Notes: generated by a model from the sequence alone, not told the origin. A DNA stretch of 64,000 nucleotides from Nocardia asteroides (GCF_900637185.1 NZ_LR134352.1:3462001-3526000); one strand, 5' to 3'; counted from the first letter of the stretch, positions 1-9,154 are shown. Program-made: numbers and translations.

Positions 1-1
1 C

Positions 2-433
2 CTCAGCGGATTCGCCTTCGACTTCGACGACGCGCTGTGCGTCACCGTCGACAACTCCCCGCCGGACGGCTCCTGCGGCGTGCTCGTCGGCTTCTTCGAA
101 GGCGCGCACGCGCGCGTCGCGGCGCAGTGGAGCGCGGACGAACGCCGGGCCGCCGCCGTCGCGGCGCTGACGAAGCTGTTCGGTCCCGCGGCCGCCGCGC
201 CGATCGACTACGTCGAAATGAACTGGATGGACGAGGAATACACGCGCGGCTGTTACGGCGGCAGGCTGGGCGCCGGGGTGTGGACCCAGTTCGGGGCGGC
301 CCTGGCCGAACCGGTCGGCCGCATCCACTGGGCGGGCGCGGAAACCGCCGACGTCTGGAACGGCTACATGGACGGCGCCGTCCGATCGGGTCACCGCGCT
401 GCCGCCGAGGTGCTCGCCCGCCTGGATTCCTGA
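2..433 (+). CDS. Flavin monoamine oxidase family protein, C-terminal part
   Basis: The window opens inside this gene and leaves its last 143 residues. They carry the C-terminal FAD-contact segment of the flavin amine oxidase family (WAGAETADVWNGYMDGA), preceded by the conserved run around a substrate-side tryptophan (NWMDEEYTRGCYGG). Family members oxidise amines to imines or aldehydes with FAD and release hydrogen peroxide. The N-terminal dinucleotide-binding fold lies outside the window, so substrate and length cannot be judged. The reading frame is open from base 2 and ends in TGA, 42 bases before the next gene. Confidence 0.85.
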   Translation, partial: LSGFAFDFDDALCVTVDNSPPDGSCGVLVGFFEGAHARVAAQWSADERRAAAVAALTKLFGPAAAAPIDYVEMNWMDEEYTRGCYGGRLGAGVWTQFGAALAEPVGRIHWAGAETADVWNGYMDGAVRSGHRAAAEVLARLDS

Positions 434-475
434 GGGAACCGATTCGCGTCGGACCCCGGCGCTACGCTGCCCGCC

Positions 476-775
476 ATGAGTTCGCAGGAGTTCGAGTTCA
501 CCGCCGAGGTGTGGCAGGCCCCGGCGGGAACCTGGCACTTCGTCGCGCTACCCGAGCCGGTCGCCGACGAGATCGCCGACCGTCACCCGCGCAGCGGGCC
601 GGGCTTCGGCGCGGTCCCGGTGACCGTGACGGTCGGCGGCACCACCTGGTCGACCTCGCTGTTCCCGGACAAGGCGCGCGGCACCTACGTGCTGCCGATG
701 AAGAAGCCGGTGCTGCGGGCCGAGGGGCTCGAGGCCGGAGACCGCGCCGGGGTCCGGCTGCGGACCGGTCGCTGA
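476..775 (+). CDS. DUF1905 domain protein
   Basis: This 99-residue protein is a single DUF1905 domain: an N-terminal beta strand pair (FEFTAEVWQAPAGTWHFVALP), a helix around ADEIADRH, and a second beta unit ending in a YVLPMKKPVLRAEGLEAGD stretch. The fold is a small beta barrel of unknown biochemical role, common in actinobacteria and sometimes fused to YdeI-like domains. It begins at an ATG and runs tail-to-tail into the gene below with one base between the stops. No signal peptide or membrane segment is visible. The family assignment is from sequence pattern; function is unknown. Confidence 0.75.
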   Translation: MSSQEFEFTAEVWQAPAGTWHFVALPEPVADEIADRHPRSGPGFGAVPVTVTVGGTTWSTSLFPDKARGTYVLPMKKPVLRAEGLEAGDRAGVRLRTGR

Positions 776-776
776 C

Positions 777-1265
777 TCAGGCCGCGCGCGGGCGCAGGAT
801 CACCACCGGGATCTCCCGGTCGGCCCAGGCCTGATACGCCTCGAAGTCGGCGTAGAGCTCGACCAGGATCGGCCACAACCGCGCGCGCTGCGCCGGATCG
901 GCGGTCACCGCGCGGACCGCGATTCGCTCGCGGCCGATCTGCACGAAGGTGTCGGGCGTGGCGCACAGATTGCGGTACCACTGCGGATGCGTGGACAACC
1001 CGCCCTGCGACGCCACCACGACCGTGTCGGCGCCGTCGGCGAGAAACAGCAGCGGGGTGGTGTACTCGGCCCCCGACCGCCGGCCGCGATGCTCGAGCAG
1101 CAGGGTGGGTACCGGCTTCCGGAATCCCGCGCCCACCCGCCATGTCCCGCCGATCCGCCCGCCGGTGCGCCGGAACACCCACACCTGCACCGTGCTCATG
1201 AGCTTGAAGATCTTCGGCAGCATCGGCGAATCGAGGTGCTTCGGGCGCGGCGGTGTAGCGGTCAT
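777..1265 (-). CDS. Deazaflavin (F420)-dependent nitroreductase-like protein, DDN family
   Basis: The 162-residue product matches the DDN/Rv3547 group of split-barrel F420-dependent reductases: an N-terminal segment with VQVWVFRRTGGRIGG, the GRRSGAEYTTPLLFLADG core strand, and the HPQWYRNL motif that follows it. Characterised relatives use reduced F420 to reduce quinones or nitroimidazoles at the membrane. The protein lacks a signal peptide. It is divergent from the DUF1254 gene, and the 140-base gap between them holds two inverted repeats (1274-1303 and 1314-1330). Substrate is not deducible. Confidence 0.82.
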   Translation of the reverse strand: MTATPPRPKHLDSPMLPKIFKLMSTVQVWVFRRTGGRIGGTWRVGAGFRKPVPTLLLEHRGRRSGAEYTTPLLFLADGADTVVVASQGGLSTHPQWYRNLCATPDTFVQIGRERIAVRAVTADPAQRARLWPILVELYADFEAYQAWADREIPVVILRPRAA

Positions 1266-1273
1266 GAACTGTA

Positions 1274-1303
1274 ACCATACATTCTGCTCATAGTTTGTAT
1301 GGT
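1274..1303. promoter_or_regulatory. Inverted repeat between DDN-like and DUF1254 genes
   Basis: Perfect 8-base arms ACCATACA (1274-1281) and TGTATGGT (1296-1303) flank 14 bases. The position, just upstream of the minus-strand ATG and in the shared divergent promoter, fits an operator, but no regulator is adjacent. Confidence 0.45.
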
Positions 1304-1313
1304 GAGGTTTGCT

Positions 1314-1330
1314 TCATCCGAAACGGATGA
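1314..1330. promoter_or_regulatory. Short palindrome in divergent promoter
   Basis: Perfect 7-base arms TCATCCG and CGGATGA are separated by AAA. It lies 11 bases from the preceding inverted repeat and about 75 bases upstream of the DUF1254 gene. It could be a second operator; it is not followed by a T tract and is a poor terminator candidate. Confidence 0.4.
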
Positions 1331-1405
1331 GGTCCGCCGGCCGGTCCTCGCCCTACCGTCGGAACCGGTGCTCGGATCGCCACAATCCACCGTGATGGAG
1401 GGGCC

Positions 1406-2710
1406 ATGTCCATATTGTCCGACGATCTGCGAACGCTGAGCCGCGAAGCGTATGTGTACCTGTATCCGCTGGTGACGATGGATGCCACCCGGCGTCAGCA
1501 GATCAACGGCTCGGCGGCGGACAAACCCGGATTCGGTCCGCCGAACCGGTTCCATCACATCCGGACCTTCCCGGATGCCGAGTTCCGCGCGGTCGTGCGC
1601 CCCAACTTCGACACGCTGTACTCCAGCGCGTGGATCGACCTCGTCGACGGCCCGGTCCGGATCCACATTCCCGACAGCGGCGGGCGCTACTACATGCTGC
1701 CCATCCTCGACGCGTGGACCGATGTGTTCGCGAATCCGGGAGCACGTACCACCGGCACGGCGGCCCAGGACTACCTACTGGTCGGCCCCGGGTACACGGG
1801 CGACGTTCCGGCCGGGCTGCCGGTCATCCAGGCCCCGACGCCGCATGTCTGGATCATCGGGCGCCCGCAGACGAACGGTCCCGCCGACTACGCCGCGGTC
1901 AACGCCTTCCAGGACGGGCTCGAGATCGTCGAGATCGGTCCGCGCGCACCGTTCGAACCGGATCCCGGCGTGGACACCACGGTGGAGCCGTTGCGTCTGG
2001 TGGACGGTCTGGAGCCGATCGACTTCTTCGTCCGCGGCGCCGCCGCACTCGCGCAGAACCCGCCCCACCTCACCGATTTCTCCCAGCTCGCGCGGATCGC
2101 GCACCTGGGCATCGTGCCCGGCCGACCTTTCGACGCCGCCCGGTTCTCGCCCGCCGAGCGCGCGCAGCTCGAGGCCGGTGTCGCCGACGCTCGCGCCACC
2201 ATCGCCGCCGCGCCCACGACACTCACCACGCCGGTCGACGGTTGGGTGCGCATCGCCACCGGCGTGTACGGCAACGACTACCTGCGGCGCGCGATGGTCA
2301 CCCAGGTCGGGCTCGGCGCCAACCCACCCGAGGACGCCATCTACCCGCTGCTGGTCGCCGATTCCGAAGGCAAACCGCTGGTCGGCGACAACGACTACAC
2401 CCTGCACTTCGACGCCGACGCCCTCCCGCCCGTGGACGGATTCTGGTCGGTGACGATGTACGACGCCGAAGGCTTCCAGACCCCGAACGCGCTGAACCGC
2501 TTCGCGATCGGCGATCGTGACGACCTGCGCCCGAACCCCGACGGCTCCCTGGACATCCTCGTCTCCCACACCGACCCCGGCCCCGACGGCCGGTCCAACT
2601 GGCTCCCGGCCCCCATCGGCCCCCTCGGCATCACCCTGCGCCTCTACGCCCCGAAACCGCAGGCCCTCACCGGCGCGTGGACCCCACCGCCGGTCCACCG
2701 CGCCCGGTGA
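1406..2710 (+). CDS. DUF1254/DUF1214 domain protein
   Basis: This 434-residue protein has the two-domain layout of the family: DUF1254 at roughly residues 45-170 (PNFDTLYSSAWIDL and the GGRYYMLPILDAWTDVF run) and DUF1214 at roughly 300-420 (PPVDGFWSVTMYD, NRFAIGDRD and LDILVSHTDPG). The family is widespread and without an established enzymatic role. There is no signal peptide at the chosen ATG, unlike many Gram-negative members. A GGAGGGG ribosome site lies just upstream. It ends 12 bases before the next, convergent gene. Confidence 0.85.
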   Translation: MSILSDDLRTLSREAYVYLYPLVTMDATRRQQINGSAADKPGFGPPNRFHHIRTFPDAEFRAVVRPNFDTLYSSAWIDLVDGPVRIHIPDSGGRYYMLPILDAWTDVFANPGARTTGTAAQDYLLVGPGYTGDVPAGLPVIQAPTPHVWIIGRPQTNGPADYAAVNAFQDGLEIVEIGPRAPFEPDPGVDTTVEPLRLVDGLEPIDFFVRGAAALAQNPPHLTDFSQLARIAHLGIVPGRPFDAARFSPAERAQLEAGVADARATIAAAPTTLTTPVDGWVRIATGVYGNDYLRRAMVTQVGLGANPPEDAIYPLLVADSEGKPLVGDNDYTLHFDADALPPVDGFWSVTMYDAEGFQTPNALNRFAIGDRDDLRPNPDGSLDILVSHTDPGPDGRSNWLPAPIGPLGITLRLYAPKPQALTGAWTPPPVHRAR

Positions 2711-2722
2711 CCCGGACGGCAC

Positions 2723-3178
2723 TCACGATCCCGCCGCGGCCGCCACCTCCTCGACGTCCCGCAACCATGCCGCGGTGTCGGCGACGAAGAACGCGACCTC
2801 GCCCGCTCGTGTCCCGACGACAAGATGTGTCCGCCCACCGGTCACCGCACCCCGGAACACCTTCGCTTCGCGGGTGGACCGAACCTCGGCCACCGGGATC
2901 ACGAAAGCCGTTCCGGCATAAGGCCGGAAGTGCACCGCCGAGGTAGTCAGGGCCAGCACCCCGTTACCCTTGACCGCCGGAAACCCCGGCGCGGTCGCGC
3001 CACGGTAGAGCGCCCGCTCCGGCGCGCGCAGCACCGTCTCGTGACGTAGGTCGTCGGCCATGTCCGCGGTGATCCGGTCACCACGGCGCCGCAGCCACAC
3101 GACGACCGGAATCATGGCGACCACCAGCACCGCGAGAATCCCGGCGACCAGGACGACGACGAACCACAGTGTGCTCAT
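2723..3178 (-). CDS. Membrane-anchored PH-like domain protein
   Basis: The 151-residue product starts with a single hydrophobic helix (residues 3-27, TLWFVVVLVAGILAVLVVAMIP) followed by basic residues, so the C-terminal domain should face the cytoplasm. That domain is a beta-rich fold resembling bacterial PH or GRAM domains (VLALTTSAVHFRPYAGTAFVIP, then FRGAVTGGRTHLVVGT). A longer in-frame extension exists upstream, but the ATG at 3178 places the helix right at the N terminus and was chosen. No specific function is recognised. Confidence 0.7.
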   Translation of the reverse strand: MSTLWFVVVLVAGILAVLVVAMIPVVVWLRRRGDRITADMADDLRHETVLRAPERALYRGATAPGFPAVKGNGVLALTTSAVHFRPYAGTAFVIPVAEVRSTREAKVFRGAVTGGRTHLVVGTRAGEVAFFVADTAAWLRDVEEVAAAAGS

Positions 3179-3395
3179 GTGCAGATCATCGTCCCGATCG
3201 ACCGCACCGTAAACCAGCGGACCGGCGCCGGGGAGTCCGGGCCGCGACCGGCGGCCGAAACTCGCCGCGGGTGGCCGGATGGCCGGTATCATGCCCGCAG
3301 GTCAGGGGCGAAACCGGCCAGAAGTGGTCCGAAATGCCGACCGGTCGGCCCAGCGCTGCAAGCCGGTCGCCCGCGACCACCACGATGGGGATGCG

Positions 3396-4442
3396 ATGAG
3401 TATGAGATTGGATTCCCCGACGATTCCGCCCGCGGTGCTGACCGGTGTCGTCGAGATCGGGCAGCGGGAGGGCCGCGACACCGCGGCATGGTTCGCCGGC
3501 ACCGGTCTCGACGTGACGCAGCTGCTGACCGCGGCCACGGTCAAGGTCTCGTTCCGCCAGGCCGCCGACGTCCTGCGGCGCGCCCTCGACGACATGCCCG
3601 ACCGATCCCTGGGGATGCAGGTCGGCGGCCGCGACATGCTGCTGTCGATGGGCATGCTCGGTGTCGCGATGCGCTCCTGCGCCACCGTGGCCGAGGCGCT
3701 GGCGGTGGGCCTGGAACTGCACGAGGCATCGGGCAGCCTGATGGATCTCGAGGTCGAGAACCTGGGCCGGGAGGTGGCGCTGCGCATGCGCGAACGATGG
3801 CCGGAGCCACGGCTGCTCCGGTTCCTGTGCGAGGAGGCCATCGCGAGCACCGTGGTGTTCCTGCGGTCCGTCTTCGGGCGCGAATGGTCGCCGCTGCGGG
3901 TCGACCTGGCCTACGCGCCACCCCCCTATGTGAAGCAGTACTACGGCTTCTTCCGGTGCCCGATCGTGTTCTCGGCGAGCGCCAGCCGCCTGGTGCTGCC
4001 CGCCGCCGAGCTGGCGCTGCCCTTTCCCACCCGCAGCGAGCAGACCCGAACCATCGCCGTGGAGGCCTGCCGCCGCCTGCTCGACATCGGCAGGCAGGGG
4101 CCGACGATCACCACCGCGGTCGAGACCGTCCTGGAACGCGACCTGCGCTCCGGCCTCACCATGGCGCAGGTGGCCGCGCACCTGCATGTCACCGAACGCA
4201 CGCTGCGCAGGCAACTCGCCACCGAGGACGCGAGTTTCAGCGATCTGCGCGACCGGGTGCGGGAACGGCGCGCACGCTTCCTGCTCCAGGAATCCGACCT
4301 CACCATCGGGGGGATCGCCCAGGAGGTCGGCTACAGCGACCTCCGGGAATTCCGCCGCGCCTACATCCGGTGGACCGGTCACCCACCGAGCGCTGCCCGT
4401 CGCGCCGCCGATCGAGACCGGGGTCCGCTCACCGGACGCTGA
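3396..4442 (+). CDS. AraC family transcriptional regulator
   Basis: The protein (348 residues) has an N-terminal ligand-binding domain of the arabinose-binding type found in OruR/VirS-like AraC regulators (residues about 20-200) and a C-terminal double helix-turn-helix (about 245-335, with AQVAAHLHVTERTLRRQLA and IAQEVGYSDLREFRRAYIRW). The ATG at 3396 follows a GATGGGGATGC stretch and removes an unlikely basic leader. It is convergent with the flavin monooxygenase/epimerase/ceramidase operon and their 3' ends overlap by 14 bases, so it is a plausible but unproven regulator of that operon or of the gene it belongs with outside this pair. Confidence 0.88.
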   Translation: MSMRLDSPTIPPAVLTGVVEIGQREGRDTAAWFAGTGLDVTQLLTAATVKVSFRQAADVLRRALDDMPDRSLGMQVGGRDMLLSMGMLGVAMRSCATVAEALAVGLELHEASGSLMDLEVENLGREVALRMRERWPEPRLLRFLCEEAIASTVVFLRSVFGREWSPLRVDLAYAPPPYVKQYYGFFRCPIVFSASASRLVLPAAELALPFPTRSEQTRTIAVEACRRLLDIGRQGPTITTAVETVLERDLRSGLTMAQVAAHLHVTERTLRRQLATEDASFSDLRDRVRERRARFLLQESDLTIGGIAQEVGYSDLREFRRAYIRWTGHPPSAARRAADRDRGPLTGR

Positions 4443-6504
4443 ACTCGGGTGAGGTGCCCGTGAACGGTGTCAGCCGGCCCGCCGCGTCCTTGCTGTCTCC
4501 GTGATAGACCACACGGTAGCGGCCCCGTTCGGTCGACTCCGGCACCGACCAGTGCACGCGGATCACCGAGGCGGCCTGCTGCCCCTCGGGCCGGGACCAG
4601 GTGAACCGGGTACACCAGTCGTTGTCGTCGAAGACTGTCGGCCAGGACCCACCAGCGTCCCGCTGGATCTCGAAATATGTTCCCCCGGTGTGGAAATCGT
4701 TGGCCGGATGGGCACCGACGAATTCGACGACGACGTCGTCACCCGCGCTCACGCTGTCCGGTGGCGCGACCCGGACGTCACCGAAGGCCCGGCCCGCGAT
4801 CGGCTCGTCGGCCGGCACCGGCGGCAGCAGATTCGGCTGCGGTCCCGAGGTCCAGTCCAGCGGCGCGGGTCCGCGGCCCAGGGCGGTCCGCGACGCCAAT
4901 GCCCGTGCGAGCCGGTCGAATTCCTGCATGTAGGCCGGGAGGGTGTACCGGCCGTAGAGGGTATGGCCGCCCTCGTATTGCTGCGAGTCGTACTCCTCGG
5001 GCGTCACGGCGTAGCCCGTGTACCCGTTCGCGTAACCCTGCACGAGTACGTTCTCCACGGCGGTCCCCAGCGCCCTGGCCACCACGCGCCGGATCCGGAG
5101 CCCGGCCACGATGGTGAACTCCGCGGGTCCTGCCGCGAGCACCAGGTCGCCGATGCGCAACACCTGGACCGCGACGACACCGGGTACCCAGGGGCGCGGC
5201 GGGAGCAGGCCGAGCGGGACCAGTATCAGCTTCGGCGCCTGCGCGTCCCGCATCCACTGCATGATCGGCGCGTCCATCCCGCCGAGTGTGTCGACCAGCG
5301 GGTTGGTCACGCCCTCTTCGAGCACGGGCACGATGTGGTGGTAGTTGTCGGTGGACTTGTTGGCCGCCAGCGTGATTCCCATCATCGCGGGCGTGGTCCG
5401 GGCGGGCAGGCCGTCCGGGGTGTAGGCGCCGTCGATCCGCGTATCGCCCAGGTCGAGATACCGGACGGCGGCATCCACGCCGGAGGTCAGCATGGGCCGC
5501 GCCCCGTCGAACGCGGTCCGTGCGGCCTGATATTGCCGTTCGCCGATGATCGCGCAATTGAGCACATTGTCGTCGGTGGGGCCGGACGGCCGCCACGGGG
5601 TCAGGTGCAGATTGGGCGTCATGTCCCCGGCATTGGTCTGGGGGAACGCCGCGACGAAACCCGGCCGCCGCTCGCCGGGCCGGACGCCGTGCTCGTCATG
5701 TTCCCAGCGATAACTGGCGAAGCCCTTGTTCTCTCCGGCGATGAGCCGGAACCGGTCGGTCAGCGACGTGCCGTGCGTGGCGAACCAGGAGATCGCACCG
5801 ACGTCCCGGCCGCCCTGCTGCAGCCGCAGCACCGTGACCGCGGGGTCGTTCGCTCCGGGGAAACAGGCCTTGTCCTCGGGCGGATTCAGGTCGAACGCCA
5901 CGCGGGCCCGGTTGGCGCTCGCGTCGTGCAGTTCGCCGCGGCCCAGCAGCAGCGCACCGGGAGCCAGGTTCTCGTGGGCGGCGGCGATCGCCGCCACGAA
6001 ACCGGCGACCTCGGCCTCGTGTGAATTCCGCTGGAAACCGTAGGCGGCGAGCGAGTGCGCGTATTCGCGCGCCGTGCCGCCACACGAGCTGTGGTTGTGG
6101 GTGGCGTTGAGATTTACGTTGCGTTCGGTGTAGAGGTCACCGAAGCGCTGGGCGAGGCGCTGCATCACGGCCAGATGCACGGATTGGAACACGCACGCGA
6201 TATCGGCGGTCACGAACGCGACCCGCCCGCCGGTGGCCTGGTCGACGATGATGAAGGCGCGCACCCAGGTCCGCATGAGCAGACCCTCGGCGACGATCTC
6301 GGGGTCGGAATAGCCCATGGTCCCCTGTCCGGCGACCGCGCCCGTGGCGTCGGCGATGCCGCAACCGACGAGATACGCGCCGGGGTCGACCGGATCGGCG
6401 CCGGCTCCGCGCCCGACCGCCACCGTGAGACCGGCCGCCGCGGTAACGGTGGCGGCTCCGGTCAGCAGAGATCTGCGCGTGAATTCCTGGTGGCGTATGG
6501 CCAT
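4429..6504 (-). CDS. Tat-exported neutral/alkaline ceramidase-like protein
   Basis: The 691-residue protein resembles non-lysosomal neutral ceramidases, which hydrolyse the N-acyl bond of ceramide. A twin-arginine signal (TRRSLL, residues 9-14, then a hydrophobic stretch) indicates Tat export. Zinc-site landmarks are present: THNHSSCGG near residue 136 and WFATHGTSLT near 241. The immunoglobulin-like C-terminal domain occupies about the last 140 residues. The hexapeptide that carries the catalytic serine in characterised enzymes (GDVSPN) reads GDMTPN here, with Thr at residue 296. An upstream TTG is in frame, but the ATG at 6504 gives a typical Tat leader. Last gene of a three-gene operon. 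Confidence 0.87.
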   Translation of the reverse strand: MAIRHQEFTRRSLLTGAATVTAAAGLTVAVGRGAGADPVDPGAYLVGCGIADATGAVAGQGTMGYSDPEIVAEGLLMRTWVRAFIIVDQATGGRVAFVTADIACVFQSVHLAVMQRLAQRFGDLYTERNVNLNATHNHSSCGGTAREYAHSLAAYGFQRNSHEAEVAGFVAAIAAAHENLAPGALLLGRGELHDASANRARVAFDLNPPEDKACFPGANDPAVTVLRLQQGGRDVGAISWFATHGTSLTDRFRLIAGENKGFASYRWEHDEHGVRPGERRPGFVAAFPQTNAGDMTPNLHLTPWRPSGPTDDNVLNCAIIGERQYQAARTAFDGARPMLTSGVDAAVRYLDLGDTRIDGAYTPDGLPARTTPAMMGITLAANKSTDNYHHIVPVLEEGVTNPLVDTLGGMDAPIMQWMRDAQAPKLILVPLGLLPPRPWVPGVVAVQVLRIGDLVLAAGPAEFTIVAGLRIRRVVARALGTAVENVLVQGYANGYTGYAVTPEEYDSQQYEGGHTLYGRYTLPAYMQEFDRLARALASRTALGRGPAPLDWTSGPQPNLLPPVPADEPIAGRAFGDVRVAPPDSVSAGDDVVVEFVGAHPANDFHTGGTYFEIQRDAGGSWPTVFDDNDWCTRFTWSRPEGQQAASVIRVHWSVPESTERGRYRVVYHGDSKDAAGRLTPFTGTSPEFSVR

Positions 6505-6582
6505 GGGCTGCAACTGCTTTCATAGGACTAGGACGACTACGTGCCGACCCGAGCGCGTGCGGGGTCGGTGGGGAAGCCTGGG

Positions 6583-7566
6583 TCAGGCCGGCATGTTCAG
6601 CTCGTACCACCGCGCGGCATCGCTGATCGCGGCCGTGATCTCGCCGGGGTGGTAGCCGATTTCCCGGGTGGCTTTGACGCTGGACGCGGCCTGCGGCAGC
6701 GACAGGTACCGCGCCAGCCCGGAGTCGATCCCGGGCGCTGAACGGGTGAGCAGGCCGGTCAGGTCGCCGACGGCGCCCGCCGCCGAGAGCAGGTGCCGGT
6801 GCAGCCGCATCGGCGTCTTGCGCGCGCCGACGAGGGTGGCGATGCGGGTGAACACCTCGTGGTAGCTGCTGTTGACACCGGCGAGGATGTAACTCTCGCC
6901 CGTGTTTCCGGACTCCACCGCGGCGACCATGCCGCGCGCGACCGACCGGACATCGCACCAGGAGGTCGTGCCCGGCGGACAGGGGTAGCGCTCGCCCCGC
7001 TGCATCGCCCGGATGACCCGGCCGATCTGCAAGGTGAAGTCGAACGGCCCGATCATGAATCCCGGATAGACGACGACCAGATCGAGACCGCGGTCCAGCC
7101 GCCGCCGCACCGCGACCTCCCCGGCGAGTTTGGTGTCGGCGTAGTGGTATCCGATGCCGGTGAACAGGTGCGAGCCGCCGTCCTCGTCGACCGGGCTGCC
7201 GTCGGGGAAATAGCCGAGGACGTCGGTGGTGCTCGTGTGCAGGAACCGCCGCACTCCCGCAGCCAGGGCGGCATCGGCCAGTACCGCGGGGACGACCGAG
7301 TTGACCAACCGCCGCCGCTCGGCCAGCCCGGACCAGGTAGAGGTATCGCCCGCCACGTGCAGAACCCAGTCCTGGCCCTCGACGAGCCGTCGCGCGGTAC
7401 CGGCCGCGGTGAGGTCGGCCAGGTCGATGGTCACCGGGAGATCGTCCAGCCACCGGGTCGGTGAGCCGGGCATGCCCGTCGCGGTGACCTCGTGTCCGGC
7501 CGCGAGGAGCTCGCGGACCAGATTGGCGCCGACGAATCCGGTCGCGCCGGTGACCAGGCACCTCAT
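6583..7566 (-). CDS. NAD(P)-dependent epimerase/dehydratase (extended SDR)
   Basis: The 327-residue product has the Rossmann glycine motif TGATGFVG at residues 7-14 and the catalytic pair in YHYADTK near 140, which are hallmarks of extended short-chain dehydrogenases. The general sequence is closest to 3-beta-hydroxysteroid dehydrogenase or dihydroflavonol reductase-like members, so oxidation or reduction of a hydroxyl or keto group on a lipid-like substrate is plausible. Its ATG overlaps the stop of the flavin monooxygenase by 4 bases (ATGA), which implies translational coupling, and the ceramidase follows 78 bases later. Confidence 0.85.
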   Translation of the reverse strand: MRCLVTGATGFVGANLVRELLAAGHEVTATGMPGSPTRWLDDLPVTIDLADLTAAGTARRLVEGQDWVLHVAGDTSTWSGLAERRRLVNSVVPAVLADAALAAGVRRFLHTSTTDVLGYFPDGSPVDEDGGSHLFTGIGYHYADTKLAGEVAVRRRLDRGLDLVVVYPGFMIGPFDFTLQIGRVIRAMQRGERYPCPPGTTSWCDVRSVARGMVAAVESGNTGESYILAGVNSSYHEVFTRIATLVGARKTPMRLHRHLLSAAGAVGDLTGLLTRSAPGIDSGLARYLSLPQAASSVKATREIGYHPGEITAAISDAARWYELNMPA

Positions 7567-8930
7567 CCCCGCACCGCCGCGAGTGCGCGCCGCCGGACGT
7601 CGGCGAAGATTCCGGGAACCAGGTGCTGCCAGCCCATCCGGTCCCGCACCGTGCGCAGATAGGCGTGGTAGGCGTGCGCGTCGACATAGGCACGGTGGCG
7701 GGGCGAGGCCAGGAACCTGATCCCGCCGTCGAGCTTCGGCCGATCGGTCCGGATGAGTTCGTCGAATTCGGCCGCGCGCCGCGGTGCGTGGTCCTGGTCG
7801 TGCAGGTATTGCGCGACGATATTGCTGAGGTGATCGAACAGTGTGTAGGCGCTCGAGTTGATCTCGATATAGCCCAGGCCGAACAGATTCCGGTACTCGC
7901 GATTGAAGACGGACAGGTAGAGATCCGGGCGTCCGTCGGCCCAGTCGAAATATCCTTCGGCGTAGGGGATTTCCCAGTCGTAACCGGTCGCGTAGAGGAT
8001 CAGGTCCACCTCTTCGCTGCTGCCGTCGGTGAAATGGACCGTGTCGCCCTCGAACCGGTCGATATCGGGCCGGATCGCGACATCGCCGTGCTGCAGGTGA
8101 TGCACCAGCTGACTGTTGAGCAGCGGATGCGATTCGAACAGTTTGTGGTCCGGTCTCGGAAGTCCGTATCGGGTCAGGTCGCCCTGCATCAGCCGCAGCA
8201 GCGCCCGGAAGAACGGCCGCTCGAAACGCAGCGGCAACGCGGGACCCTCGTTGGCGAGTTGGTCGGTGGGAACGCCGAACAGGTGCTTGGGGATGAGATG
8301 GTAGCCGCGCCGGACACTGACGAAGGCGGCCTCGGCGTTGGCGGCCGCGTCACAGGCGATATCGGCGCCGGAATTGCCCAGGCCGATGATCAGCACGCGT
8401 TTGCCCCGGAATTCGAGCGCGCTGCGATAGGACGAGGAATGGCGGATCTCCCCGGCGAACTCACCGGGGTGCCGGGGCATCCGGGGCGCCCAGGTGACCC
8501 CGGTCGCGCAGATCACCGCCCGGTAGGCGTGTTCGGTGCCGTCGTCGAGCACGACCCGCCAGCCGGTCTCCGCCTGCCGGACCTCGCGGACCGCCCGCGA
8601 GAACTGGATGGAATCCCGCAACCCGTACGCGTCGGCGAACGACCGCGTGTAGGCCAGGATCTGGCGGTTCCCGGGATAGTCCGGATAGCTGTCCGGCATC
8701 GGGAAGTCGAAGAACCCCGAGGTTTTGCGCGAGGAGATGAAATGAGCGGACTCATACATCGGGGTGCCGGGGTTGTCCAGGTCCCAGATCCCACCCACGT
8801 CCGAGTGCCGCTCGAACTGGTCGTAGGGGATTCCGAGCCGCTGGAGCGCCCGTGCCGCGGACAGTCCCGCCGGCCCCGCGCCGATCACGCACACCCGATT
8901 CGGTGCCGTCGCTGTTTCTTTCGTGACCAT
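7563..8930 (-). CDS. FAD/NADPH-dependent flavin-containing monooxygenase
   Basis: This 455-residue protein shows the FAD motif GAGPAGLSAA near residue 16, the FMO fingerprint FAGEIRHSSSY near 155, and the NADPH motif GLGNSGADIA near 178. Such enzymes insert one oxygen atom into soft nucleophiles or carry out Baeyer-Villiger oxidations. The ATG at 8930 is preceded by GGAGGG; an ATG five codons upstream would bury that site inside the gene. First gene of the operon leading to the epimerase and ceramidase, and divergent from the secreted beta-propeller gene at 9155. Confidence 0.88.
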   Translation of the reverse strand: MVTKETATAPNRVCVIGAGPAGLSAARALQRLGIPYDQFERHSDVGGIWDLDNPGTPMYESAHFISSRKTSGFFDFPMPDSYPDYPGNRQILAYTRSFADAYGLRDSIQFSRAVREVRQAETGWRVVLDDGTEHAYRAVICATGVTWAPRMPRHPGEFAGEIRHSSSYRSALEFRGKRVLIIGLGNSGADIACDAAANAEAAFVSVRRGYHLIPKHLFGVPTDQLANEGPALPLRFERPFFRALLRLMQGDLTRYGLPRPDHKLFESHPLLNSQLVHHLQHGDVAIRPDIDRFEGDTVHFTDGSSEEVDLILYATGYDWEIPYAEGYFDWADGRPDLYLSVFNREYRNLFGLGYIEINSSAYTLFDHLSNIVAQYLHDQDHAPRRAAEFDELIRTDRPKLDGGIRFLASPRHRAYVDAHAYHAYLRTVRDRMGWQHLVPGIFADVRRRALAAVRG

Positions 8931-9154
8931 GAACCCTCCGTTCACTGCGAATACCGACGGAATTCAACCGGCTCGACACGGGAGTGATAAGGGCACGACC
9001 GGAATGGTAGGGGGGTGAAACCGGACATCTTCGACGCGACGCCGCCGGGGCGGAAGCGGACAGTGAACGGGGGATTTCCGGCCGTTCCGTCCGGGGCCAT
9101 GGCCGCGGCACCGCATCGCGAATATATTCCTGCGAAGTTCTCGAAAGGAATCCC

